64,000 nucleotides of DNA, taken from positions 3,202,518 to 3,266,517 of the forward strand of contig OZ026551.1 of assembly GCA_964020155.1 (NCBI GenBank). Reading direction: 5' to 3'. Positions 18,715-31,920 of this stretch are shown here, piece after piece. The notes below the pieces were generated by a model. It ran no database searches. It worked only from the letters and a program-made list of their open reading frames with translations, and was not told the origin of the DNA. Source of the DNA: Chondrilla cf. caribensis. Lineage: Eukaryota > Porifera > Demospongiae > Chondrillida > Chondrillidae. The stretch's first letter is position 1. Each line of letters starts with the position of its first letter. Position numbers and translations under genes: made by a program.

Positions 18715-21320
18715 TATTTCCTGCTGATGTTGACTGAACCACGGATTGCTACTATTGATGGTCTCAAAAGGCTAAATCTCCATCGGCATCTTATCCAATT
18801 TATAGTCCATGCATAATCCTGATTACGCTTTGTGGCAATCATGACGGACAGTCTCTTGTAGAAGGTTGTAGCAGCTGGGCCCATCCCTCCAGTGGCAGCA
18901 AAGACCAGAGGGGTAAAGGAGCCATGTTCTACTTCTATAACCCTCTGCTCATATGATCTTTTTATGCGTTCATTAGCCTTGAATAGTGCTGGGATTGTGG
19001 TGTTGCGATTACTTGACACTAATGGGTTAAACACCCTAACATCGAAAAATGCGTCTTGCATGGCATTCCAAAATCCCTTGCACTTTACGTCCAGTCTGCT
19101 ATTCTCTCAACATTTGCTGATCTCCTATCGAATACTTCCCCAGTAATCGGCTGCAGGTTTGGCTCCACTTCGACACAGGTTGCTACCTCACGGAGGAATG
19201 AAGCTGTTAGATCTCTGATTTCGTTATGTCTCATTATTACATAGCCTCCCCTGCCGCAGGCCAAAGCATGGTCCACATCATTACTACTCCCACATGCGCA
19301 TATGCTGGCCATAGCACCTGGTCTCCATCCATATCGTAGAGTTAGGGCATCTCAAAAGGCACCTTTATGGAGGGCAAAACCATGTTCTTGTATTGGTAGT
19401 GTGGTCAGCCACACCCAGGTTCCTTTCTCTTGTGCTAATTGTATTGCTCCCTTCATAGTTGGATTTGCTTATTGAGAGAGATCCTCTGCCAGCTTTTGCT
19501 TCTTGTTTCTGTGCTCAATCTTTTCTTTTCTCTTTATTTTCTCTTGCATCAACTCTAACTGCATTTTGTTGCTCTCCATATCATTTCTCATTGCTCTCTT
19601 CAATCGCTCGGCGAAGGCTGAGGATGACTTATACAGGCGGTCAGCGATTTCCAGTAAGATGTCAATGCCAAATCTACCCAAATTGGCTGGTACGGCAATG
19701 ATTTTTCTCTCTTCGTCATTTATATTGTTCTTGTCAGTAATTGTGGGGATAATCTTATACCTGATGATGTTTTCAATAGGCTGTAGCAGTTGGCTGATGT
19801 TCTTTGTTATCCTGGCAAGATATGTCCATTTGCTTTTGATGCTACGAGTCAATGCACAAAAAGGTGGCCAGCAGTTGGCTGGTAGCAATCTTTGCTAGCT
19901 TTTCCAACTCTGCTCTCCACTGATCGACTTTCATTTTCACTTAAGTGTGCTTAACGCATTGATCGCCTATGGTTGATCCCAGGTAGCCTTTACCTGATGG
20001 AATGATTTGAATCCCGTATCTCTGAAACACTTTTCTGCTTCTGCAAACAACTCTTCTTTTATAACTAATGAAGACTTTGTTGGATTAGCATTATAACCAA
20101 AGGCAGGGCCGAGCTGAATCAGCATATCCCACCATCCAAGTAGCTGCATGAGAATACCACCTGCTGCAGAGGCATTGGCATACCAAACTTGCTCTATATC
20201 TACCTTTGTTTTTAGCTGTTGGATGAGTGGAAACGTTCCCAATGCATACATTGTCATAGCGAGAGGGTCGCCCTGAGTCATGCGCTCCCGTGATATTACG
20301 GATTGTCCATTAATGAATAGGGATGGATCTGACATATGTGTTAATGAGAACTGTAGCTATAGATGGACATAGATTCAATGAATTAGCCAGTGCTGCCTTT
20401 CTATTGTATTGTATTGAATGCATTATATGCATCTATCAGCAATACACCTTCAGTGGAATCTTCTCTAAAAATTTCATCCAAAGTATGAATGGCATGAACA
20501 TGCTGAATTCTGACCAACACACAATTGATCCATTCGTACAACTTCTGCAACATCTGAGCATAAGATTGATAAAATTGTCTTACTTATAATACACTGAGAA
20601 ACTTCACCAATACCAACAGGCCTCACTCCCGGACACTTGTCTAATGAAACCAATCTGCAGGCCGTGAGAGGTCTCAGTGGGTCAGGGTCGACAAATGAAC
20701 TACTAATTCTCCTAGCCGTCTTTGCGAGTGCATCACATAAATCGACTGATGATCCCTTAAATGAGCAGCACATTCTACTCCATGCATACGCATCCATACC
20801 TTAAGGTCCCGCAATACGTCTGTGTGAAGGGCTGAGTTTAAGACAGCTGTTGCATTGATCTCCTCAAAGATCACTGGGTGTGATCTAGTTCATTGTGGAG
20901 TTGAGATGGCAATTATTGGTTGTAGCGGTTGTCCAGCCAGATGTTTCTCCAACAGGACATCATGCACCGTAGTATTCTTATCTATTTGACTGTGTAATGG
21001 TAATACTTTGCTGTTATTCTCACCTGATATCAGATGAATAATGCATCCTTGAGTCTGCCAGTCATCATCAGCTCTGTAAACTTCCTGGCTGCATCCACTT
21101 TATCTCCGCTATATTTTTGTTATGGGACACACGATTCTGGATGGCTTTTCCTTCTTCAAAGAGTTCTTGTAAGTTGCCTTCTCTCCACAATACCATTGCT
21201 TTATACAGGAGACATGATCCTTTGATTTCGATGTTCTAAAGGGTTTTTGCAATTGTAGGATTAAGGCAGGCAGGATCATTACTGCCTTAAGAGCCACTGC
21301 TTCTATAGTGCAGATGCATA
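18715..21320 (-). mobile_element. Degenerate reverse-transcriptase retroelement, body about 2.6 kb
   Basis: Read on the minus strand from the right: KAVMILPALILQ and SKSKDHVSCIKQ (about 21,225-21,300), FTELMM and GRLKDA (about 21,040-21,080), the RT entry RLVSLDKCPGVRPVGIGEV (about 20,590-20,665), the RT core MTQGDPLAMTMYALG (about 20,220-20,290), FGYNANPTKSSLV, then GRFGIDILLEIADR, and a C-terminal part with CGSSNDVDHALAC, GGYVIMRHNEIRDL, FFDVRVFNP and GSFTPLVFAATGGMGP. I recognise this gene order from retroelement proteins in other animal genomes but cannot name the clade. The catalytic Y-x-D-D box is YANAS, so both aspartates are lost. The frame is broken by stops and shifts. Copy number and ends are not visible. 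Confidence 0.8.
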
Positions 21321-21816
21321 TGTGCATGATAGAAATAGGCAAGCAACTTCTATATTATATAGATCTGTCACGAATAATTTTCCTTGCCTTAATTCCAGAT
21401 GGTATTTTAACTAGTTTCGCTTCCAATAATGGACGATTTCCTCAATTATATATATATCATCAATATGGCAATATATTATTATACACACTTCTCGGGCATA
21501 TTTTTTTCATTGATCATGCATGAGTAATATCATTATATTATTAATCAGAATTATTACAATAAGGAGTTCCAATGTACGTATGCAGATAATATTATAATTA
21601 CACACAGTAATTTTATACAGTTTCTATAACATATAATATGGAAATCCAACCATAACACACTATATTACATAGTCACAGCATAATAATATAAAATTATACC
21701 AGGGTGAATAATAAGCATGGTTAAAGTATCCACATTATACAATCACGTGTATTACAATAATAATCAGGTTAATCATGACACATCTCAATGTAGCTTTGTA
21801 GGTAGGTAAAATGAAT
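21321..21816. other. AT-rich spacer downstream of the RPTP gene
   Basis: Lies between the retroelement and the RPTP stop codon. I see no gene. It probably contains the RPTP 3' UTR at its right end. Confidence 0.4.
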
Positions 21817-24800
21817 TCATACTAGATCCAGTTTCTTGAAGTTGGCATAAGGCTGGAACGCTTGGAGGTAACACCAAACCAAGTCATGGATGAGGATGTA
21901 CTGTTCCTGTAAATGATATAACACATGTACGGTAAGTATTTAACATGTAACAACACATACAGAGTAAAATGTTAATAACACACTAATCAGTACATGGGTG
22001 ACACACTCATCTGTACATGGGTGACACACTCATTAGTACATGGGTGACACTCATCTGTACATGGGTGACACACTCATCAGTACATGGGTGACACTCTCAT
22101 CTGTACATGAGCGACACACTCATCAGTACATGGGTGACACAGTCATCTGTACATGGGCGACACACTATCAGTACATGGCTGACAAACACATTATTACAAT
22201 AATATCATCAGTAACTTGATATATGTATATACGTGGGTGATTAGTTGTCCATTTCATGCAAATCTATCCAATACACGGTGTGAAAATAGAAATACGTAGA
22301 CCCTAAATAATTACACAGAGGTATCAGATGTTCAAGTTTTGTATTTACCACAATACACTATAAGCCTGTTCATGGGATACCCTTTGGACAATGTCTTCAT
22401 ACTTGTGTATGTACAGTCAAATTTGCTTAATGAGCCTTTAATGGCACACCAAATATGTACTTCTTATTTTGAGTACATACATAATACTTGTTGACATTCT
22501 GTCCACGCATGAGCTCCACATACATATAAGTGAAATGAATGTGTTAAACCAAAAGTACTATGTTAACCACTGAGCTCAATGAGAGTAATGTACATTATTT
22601 ATATGATGCCACACATAGGGAAAATTAATACATACAGTAGGTAACCTACGTACTTTATAAATAGACAGGCCTTACGTATGTACGTACATAAGTAGTGATG
22701 CATTGGAAAACTTACGACAGTAGACACCATATATGGTCTCTGGTTTCTGGCAGCTTTGACACTTTGAAATATGTCAGCACTAGCTTCCATTTTGATTCTT
22801 TCAATTTCTGAGCACATGCAGATGAAGGCTCCAGTCCTGCCCATACCGTCACTGTTGGGAAAGTGAAAATGTCATTAAACCCCTGAAGCGAAACTTTACA
22901 ATGAAAGTCACTACAGATAATCAGAATGTACGGAATCTACAAGAGTTTGTGTCAAACACACTAAAGTAGGATCTACAGTACACGGACAATCATTGACTGA
23001 ACCATTCACTGCAGTGTTCCATCATATCTGTCTACATGCTGTCTACTGATCCCATTTGTTAGGGACATGAATACATTGTGAGCATGTACGTATGTACATG
23101 TAGTAGGTATGGGAGGTGCTAAAAGTATCCGTAATAATACAGTCACACTTGCATTAATCACCTCAGGCTGATGCCCGAGGTGATTTATTGAAAGTGTGAC
23201 TGTATAGCTGCACATCGTGTGTGGAAGGGACATAACTAGCTTGTGTCATGGGATGACAATTTTGTTATTGCTCTGTTGTTTGCCTTTGCTGACGTTGTTG
23301 GTAACAGGAAATTGGTCTGATCAGTTAATGGAAAGGGTGATGCGTCATTAGTAACTTGATTGCAAGTGTGCTGTATTGGTAGCTGCAAGTGTGCTGTAGA
23401 GGTTTTATGAGCCACTTTTTTCCTTTGATCTGCCTGTCTACCATGACACAATATACAATAGACTACAACTTTGTTACACAGTAATTATGGTATAACTACA
23501 GTGACAAAAACATTTGAAATACAGCCGAACTACGAGTAAATAACAATCAAACCACGACAACAAGTATGATAACACTACAGTCCAACTACTTCTGAGCTAC
23601 ACATGTACATATGTTGGTAGCATAAGAATTGATCTACAACAGCTACTGCAGGAGAATATACCCAGTATGATGGAGCAAGACAGTGAGAATGGTTGAGAAG
23701 GATAAGAGAAATATGCTCAACTAACAGTTATAGATTGTTCAATCAAACTACGCATGTACGTACGTACATTAGGATTATGATGGAACTGTAGTTATTTAAT
23801 GATCAAGATACAATTAGATTACTATTCGTGCTATGAAACTATTATGTTGCAGAAACAAGTTTGATGCACACAGTACTTTGCATCCACTCACTTGCACATC
23901 ACCACAGCTGAGGCAGTAGATCCCTTCTGTGCTTGGTCATATTCCTGAATTACATTCAGAATGGTGGACGGTTGAACTTCACCGACCTCAGGCCAACCGT
24001 AGAGATGGATCAAAGTCAATTCACGACACTCTTTTCCTTGCTGTGGAAAAAGTATACAACAGGAAACACAGCTTTTAAGAGTAATCCATCACAAATGTGA
24101 AAAGAGTACTGCTATAAAACTATGAAACAAATTATGTACATTACTCAGTGCATCAAATACACACGAATTACTACAAACTACATACGTGTACGTACGTATG
24201 TACAAGTGCAATTACATATGCATGGCCAATAACAATACAATGCAGCATAAATTGACTGCCAAAGTCAGCTAAAATGTTCATTCACTGTATGTACGTACAT
24301 GTAAATGCACATGTACATAAATATTACATATGCATATATACATGACTCTATGTACCTACCGTCATTATGACTATTTGTGTGTTTATTCTCATGGTATGTA
24401 CGTACATATGTATGTACATATGTCACTCATTACAGTATGTGCATATGTAGTCAGGTACATAAGTACATACGGTACTAATCATATAAAACTGAACGTTCTA
24501 CGGGTACGGAACAGCCGTTTAGTAGGCGTTTCACCGAACTTGACGATTGCAAAAAATGTACACCTACGTAGTGATACCTAGAGTAACACCTACGTATCTC
24601 CTTTTCATCGTGTTATAGTTCGTTAGAAGACGGTTTATTCGAGTTACGTGAAGCAGCGAATTCTCTTTTGTCGTCGTTCGAGAAAAAGCTACGCAGAAGA
24701 CGATGAAATGACCGCGGTCGAACTCCAATAACTACTTAAGAGCGAATCGTATGACGCCTCACTATCCACGATACTCTGAGGAACACTCATGACGGGAGAA

Positions 24801-25730
24801 GAACGTACATACGTACGTAGAAAGCTCGTTTCGAAATAGCACTTCACTATAAAAATTAATGCATACGTAACAATAATAAATGATAACACGAGGTGTCGAT
24901 TACGGTAAGAACGGGTACGGGTACGGGTACACCCATACCCGTACCCGTTTCACGGGCGTTTTCACACTACGGGTACGCCCGTAGAACGTTCAGTTTTGTA
25001 TGATTAGTACCGTACATACGTACGTATGTATTGCATACCTCATCTTCCATAGACAGCTGTAATTTATACACGCAGCATTGCTCTATGTCTCTTTTCCCCA
25101 GTATTTTGATGGAAAACTGACCAAACACAGGATCTCCATGATCCGAGGACCAGAAGCAGCACACAGAAGTCTAACAGCAAAGAAGATAAAGCACTCACAA
25201 TGGCAAGGTCAAGTACGGATGTACGTACGTACATTTCTGACATACTACTAACAACATGCACATATTCCTATATGTATGCATGTACGTATGTACATATGTG
25301 TACTCGAAGGTTTTCAATACTCACATCCTTCAGCTCTTCAAGAGTACAGATGGCAACCACAGTTTGACAACGTTTGAACAATATGACTTTCAGAAGATCC
25401 TGGACTGTACTGGGCAGTGGGAGTTGTGTGGCAATGACACCCTTGCTAACAGAGTAGGTCTGAAGAGGGGCATATATGTACGTACGTTCACTTTAATGTA
25501 GTGTGGGAAGTATGATTGAGGAGAGCAAGTACAACTAACATCAATTTGTGAAGCATTGACGTATCTTGAGGCTCGGTTGCCAGGAACATAAAAGCAGTTG
25601 GCTTGATCTGTGAACACAAGGATAAGAAATGCAAAATACATTGACATTGGTGCATGTGCATACATACATACGTATACTGTACAGAATTAATGTGTGTATA
25701 CACACACACACAAACTCACTCACTTAATCA

Positions 25731-25792
<62 letters not shown>

Positions 25793-25815
25793 TACACACA
25801 TACACACACACACAC

Positions 25816-25856
<41 letters not shown>

Positions 25857-28800
25857 CACACACACACACACACACATACATAATGAAAAAGTATGTACAT
25901 ATACATACAAGATATACCATATGTACATACGTACATACGTGTGTACAAGGTAGGTAAGTACTATCATGTAATAAGTACTGTATATTATACACACCTACGT
26001 ACATGTGTATAATATTATTTATACGTATACCATGCATACATATGTATGCATGCTCATTGACTACTTACATGGGAACCGTGCGGCATAGCGATTTTCATGC
26101 ACGTTTTTTTCTGCAAATTCCTCATCTACTTTCAGTGGAAACCGTGACAGTTGTTCCAAAAGCTACAAAGCACAAATCACAAAAGAGAACAGCTTGACAT
26201 GGCAAAGATATGCATTAGCCATGCACACTAGTACACTAGTGGTGGGCGATATTCCTTAGAGAGTATTCAACTAACAACTCCCTATTGACATCCCGATATA
26301 ACTATATATCATGATACTCCTTTACTCATATCTTTAACTACAATGGTTTTCCCACACATTTCAACACCCCTCTGTAGACTACAGTAATAGCTTCACATTG
26401 CCATTCCTTGGGTAGATGACAGCAAGACAGAGTGATAATCAACTTCATCAATTCTGTAGCACATCAAGACAGCCTACAGCCATAACATGAAGTATCCAAT
26501 ACCACAGTTATTATATCATGTACGATATCTCGATACTGATCAAATATTCCCGCTATCATATCGACACTCTTTGGATATCTGGAATAACTACAAATATTGG
26601 TATACTTTCCAACATTACTGTACACTGTGCATTACCAATTCACATACGTACATATGTATAAACATATGGATGTATGTACATACGTATGTACGTACGTATG
26701 TAGATAAATGCATACCTTAAACTGTTCTTCAAAGCCAGTCATATTTTTGCTTCCAATCTGCCGTAGACTCACAAGAGTGGACTCAAAGTCATGAGCCTTC
26801 ACAGAGGTGTCCCCACAGGTCACATACTCGGAGATGGCTTCATGTACGAATATGTACTGCTCCTACATGTGGAACAGACACGAGTCTACATAACACACAT
26901 TACACACACCTGCGTACGTACACACTTTGTAGCAATGTGCCCATCTGTGTATCTTTGCACTCATGTGTATGCATAGCAACCAATAACACATCTTTGTGTG
27001 CGATATTTATCTACACACTTGATACACACAACATATATATACGTACATACGTATGCACATATACAGATGTACATATGTACACACACACCAGATTCTGTAT
27101 CATGTAAGGCCTGTCACAACGCATACTGTACATGAATTCGTAAATGTTGACATCGCCTTTCGTCTTCAATCTCTGCATCATTGCATCGATGGCAATCATA
27201 GTTCCAGAACGGCCCACACCGGCACTGCAGACAGAGACAGCACAAAAATACACATCAAATAACTGATTTGATATTGTGAAAGTGATAAACACCTCAAACA
27301 ACAGACATAATAACTACGTAGGCATTCAGTGACACACCTGTGTTAAGGTACATATGTACGTACATATAGGAACTTATAATAATATAATATATAAGTATTT
27401 GTGTCCCTCCAATGAAAAGACTTGTAATGAATGGAGAGATGCATACGTAGTATACACTCTGAATATATGAAACAATAAAAAATACTTAAAACACATCGCA
27501 ACAGATTGAACAAGTCAGTCAACAGCACACCATACAGCAGTACCATGCAATTGTAGAAACAGGACAAAATTGATGTGACAAGTGGAATATATCCACAATT
27601 GTTTGACAAGAAGTAATAAGTGATCAATACCATGCTATACACCTTTTTATATGTTCCATGGTGTTATTTCAAACTTTGCAGCAGTGCAAAGTTTCTTTAT
27701 ACACATTTCACTTTATATTTCATTTTCATATTTTATTTCCAATATTTCACTTTGACAAAGAAACTGCACACACATGCTACATGTAATACAAGTGTTGACT
27801 AGTGGTCATTTCCTATTGGAGCAGGTAACTCCAGCTGTCCTCATAATTTAGTTATCCAAACATCTTTGGTCCCATGAGTCTGCATGACTGCCTCCCAATT
27901 AAACATACCACATACACATACGTATACTACGTAGGTAACTAAATACACACTACACTGCTTAATTCTCAGGAGATCTGCACTAATCCTTCCTATCTGGTCT
28001 GTTCAATTGCAGCCGTATGAAGTCTCTGCCCACAACATGAAATAAACATGCAAACAGTTTACCACATTGAGGAGGTGTGGAGCCTTAGGAATGTCCACCA
28101 GTAACATAAACAAACATACAGGGTGAACTGCACCACAATATTTGTGAATCTAGAAGAGAGAACATGCAAGTGTACATCTGTATGAATGTTCGTATGTACT
28201 TACGTATGTATGTATGTACGAATATACGCACATACGTACGTACGTACGTACATATGTATGGAATAAAAATACAGCAAGACGTTAGATCACACATACGTAC
28301 ATACATACATATTCTCACCTGCAGTGTACCAAGAGAGGTGATTTGTTGGAATGATGGTCTCTAATAACTTGTATGAATTTGATTACAGAGGCAGGGTACT
28401 TGGGAACCCCATGGTCGGGCCAAGCTGTGTACTGGAAGTGCTTGATGTACATACTGGATGGGTCATCTCCTTCCTATGAGGATATACGTACAAGGCAGTC
28501 AATTTGCATATGTACATTTCTGTGGGCACAAATACCACAATGTGTGTACAGAGTTCTCACTGATAAGAGAGGAGACAACAACAGATTGCCACAACATGCC
28601 ACAGGTTCACAAAACCATGGTCAGGTGCAAGCAAGGTGGGCAATACAGATGCCTAATAATATCAACAACCAGTTGGGGCAATACACTGTCACAGCATGTG
28701 GTTGGAATGATGAATTTTTTCCCAACCCTTTTTGTTTTTTCACTCAAATGTGAAGTGAAAATTGAAACAGACAGACTGTGTGATACTAACACTGTACACA

Positions 28801-31500
28801 CCATAACGGATAATTCTTCAATAGCTTGTACGTACATACATACGTACATACATACATGTGTATGAAGAGAGTTGTCACTGACAGGAGATGAGACAAAGGC
28901 ATATTGCCACAACATTCCACAGGTTCAATAAACCATGACCAGATGCAGGCCAGGTTGGCTACATTAATTTGTAGTGAACCCAATTCATGTGCAGTGTACA
29001 GTGCATGGAACCAGGACCAGCATAGAGCATGTCTAAGATAATAATATGTCAACTACAAAACTGCTGACATATGTCAACTATCTGTGTACACCAGACCAAC
29101 TGTCTTACAATGGGTATATGTACGTATGTACATATATACAGACCAATACAAAGACACATCATTAATATACACACATAATACGTGCATGTACATATATTAT
29201 ATATATACATACGTATTTAATAATGGCAAGTAATACTATACCACAGGTACACAAATATGTACGTATGTACATAGTAAAATGTATAACAATATTTACATAT
29301 GTACCATCATGATGAAATTTGATTAATTAATCAATTTATACCCAAGACTGATTATGTCATGCCTATTCTTAACCACAGAGCTCTTCTTGGTAGACTATTG
29401 TAAGCTATTGCTTGAAACTCACTTTAGTTAGTGAAAATGTGCGAACTTCATACTCAGCAAACGACTTGTGCTCCAAAAGTGTAACAGCCAACCCATTTTC
29501 GAGGGTGAATTGCTCAGAGACCTTGTCATTCCAATACTGGACACACTTCATCTATTATGATGGACAACAAGAAGGGGTCAACATACGTACGTATACAATA
29601 CATTGGTTCATACAGACAGCATGGATCATATTTCTATTCACAATGGTTAAAATATGCATTGCATTCACGTGAATGCATATCCAGTGTGAATAGGCAAACT
29701 ATGACATGTATAGGATCCACATTCACTGGAGTATAGGTATGTAACTATGTACGTACTTATGTACCTAGCTGGCCACAAAATATGTACGTATGCACACCAA
29801 TGTACTCACATGCATACATGCAAACAAATGTACATACGTACGTACATATGTAATTAGAGTAGTATTGCTATGAATAGTAATGAAATACATACGTATGTAT
29901 TTCTCTAAGATATTAACATTGCACAAGTACACATGAGTCTCCATTAACTGGGATTTTGAGTTTATGTGAATAGAATCATATGTAGTGCCCACGCACGTAC
30001 ATACGTATGTACGTATGTATGTACATAATTACATGTGCTAACCAGTGTTAGCTTGATTGAGCAGACATTTATTACCTTGATCTGTAGACACCAAACTACA
30101 ATCACATGTACGTACATACGTACGTATGTGCTAGGTGTTTCTTGGAATAGACAATTTATACAGAGTACATGTAAATAGTTCAGTATAAAATATCATGGCA
30201 CATAGAAAGTGTTCATCAATACCTTGCCTGGTTTCAGTCAAACAATCCTAACAATGAAACCTGTCTGGTGAACGGTGTTGGTTCCCACATGCACACAATA
30301 GTAACCTGGTCCCAGTGCTGATGTGTGCACACTGCTTTGTTTGATCTTTTGCCAAACAGGCATACAAGCATGCACATGCTTCTCACCTTTCCTTTCTCCT
30401 CCACTTTTGTGAGCATCACAATGACGGACATCTTGTTCTCCATGACCATTTGCCAGAAGTCACTTGTAGTGTGGGGCAGAGGACCTGAACCGGACAACAT
30501 GTCAGAGAGGAACTTGTAAGTACTGCTCAGGCATGCACAAATACATTAAATGTCCACTATGTATTCAAGCATACATATGTACGTACCTACGTATTATGAA
30601 TATTAAGCATTTATATATGTAGATACAATCTCATGTACGTACACATCCAGTATATACGTACATGTGTATGTACATATGTACATCAAGTATTTAAGCATAA
30701 TAGCATGTAGTAGATAAATCTTTCCTTGGGTTGGTACATGAGAAATGTACTCACTGCAGAAGACTAATTGACCTCAGGATGTGCTCTTGGTCAATTAGTC
30801 TTATGCAGTGAGGACATTCCCATGTACCAACCCAAGGAGGGATTTATCTATTATGTATCCTGGCAACTAGAAGTGTATCAGAATTAATCAGGCTTTGTCA
30901 AAAAGTACATCAACTTGACCTGTTCTGAGCTAGTACATGGGAAAAGTACATAAGCCATATCCTTTGATTTTACCTTCAACCAGGATACATAATACAGATG
31001 TACTTCTGTACATACGTACATGAATACACTTCCCGTATCATGTGTGTATGTACAGTGAATTCCCATTAATCCATCAAACATTTTTATCCACCACAATTCC
31101 CCTGTACCAATATACATGTACGTACTAATGAATATCCAAATAATCTGCCATACTTGCTAATCCACCATACGTATTTCGAAAAACTTGTATTTGATTGATG
31201 AGAGTTCACTGGACATACGTACTTTAGGATTGTGGGTGGGTATGTTGCTATTGGTGTACAATTACAACACGGGTGACACTAACCTTGAGCCACTACATAT
31301 GAAATCCTCTTATCGTAACCCTACATTGATATGCACATGCATAGTAGACTACAGAATTCATCATTGGATAGGACATTCAACTCACAGTTATGAATGAGGC
31401 ATTGATGTAGTCACAATTTCCTGAAATGGACACTCTTGAATGGTCATCTATATAAGGAACAATAGGGGGTGTCTGATGTATTGAGTAGTGTATGTACGTA

Positions 31501-31532
<32 letters not shown>

Positions 31533-31541
31533 TGTGTGTGC

Positions 31542-31572
<31 letters not shown>

Positions 31573-31596
31573 TGTGTGACACTGTGTGTGTGTGAC

Positions 31597-31675
<79 letters not shown>

Positions 31676-31692
31676 CACTGTGTGTGTGTGAC

Positions 31693-31734
<42 letters not shown>

Positions 31735-31851
31735 TGATTAAGTGAGTGAGTTTGTGTGTGTATATACACATTCATTCTGTACAGTATACATATGTACGTA
31801 TACGTATGTACATACTTTTTCATTATGTATGTGTAATTGTGTGTGTGTTGT

Positions 31852-31920
<69 letters not shown>

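Larger units (their letters stand above)
21817..26162 (-). other. RPTP D2 domain, probable pseudophosphatase
   Basis: Exons encode LLEQLSRFPLKVDEEF, YVNASQID, GVIATQLPLPSTVQD, LIHLYGWPEVG and AVVMCN joined to DGMGRTGAF, ending FKKLDLV. The WPD aspartate is glutamate (WPE), and the P-loop reads MCNDGMGRTG instead of HCSAGVGRSG. The Cys and Arg remain. D2 domains of this class are usually weak or inactive and regulate D1 or bind partners. Confidence 0.85.

Noticed and set aside
21975..22195. CRISPR-like array
   Set aside because: Units follow each other without spacers and the locus is an intron of an animal gene; it is a minisatellite.
25654..25994. Overlapping frames of His/Thr or Cys/Val repeats on both strands
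   Set aside because: They only translate the CA/GT microsatellite. The same holds at 31,377-32,062, 38,071-38,499, 53,818-54,213, 58,686-59,115 and 62,121-62,582.
28373..28915. Overlapping plus and minus frames of 100-135 codons
   Set aside because: The left part is antisense to the WPD-loop exon and the rest is intronic, with no domain signal.
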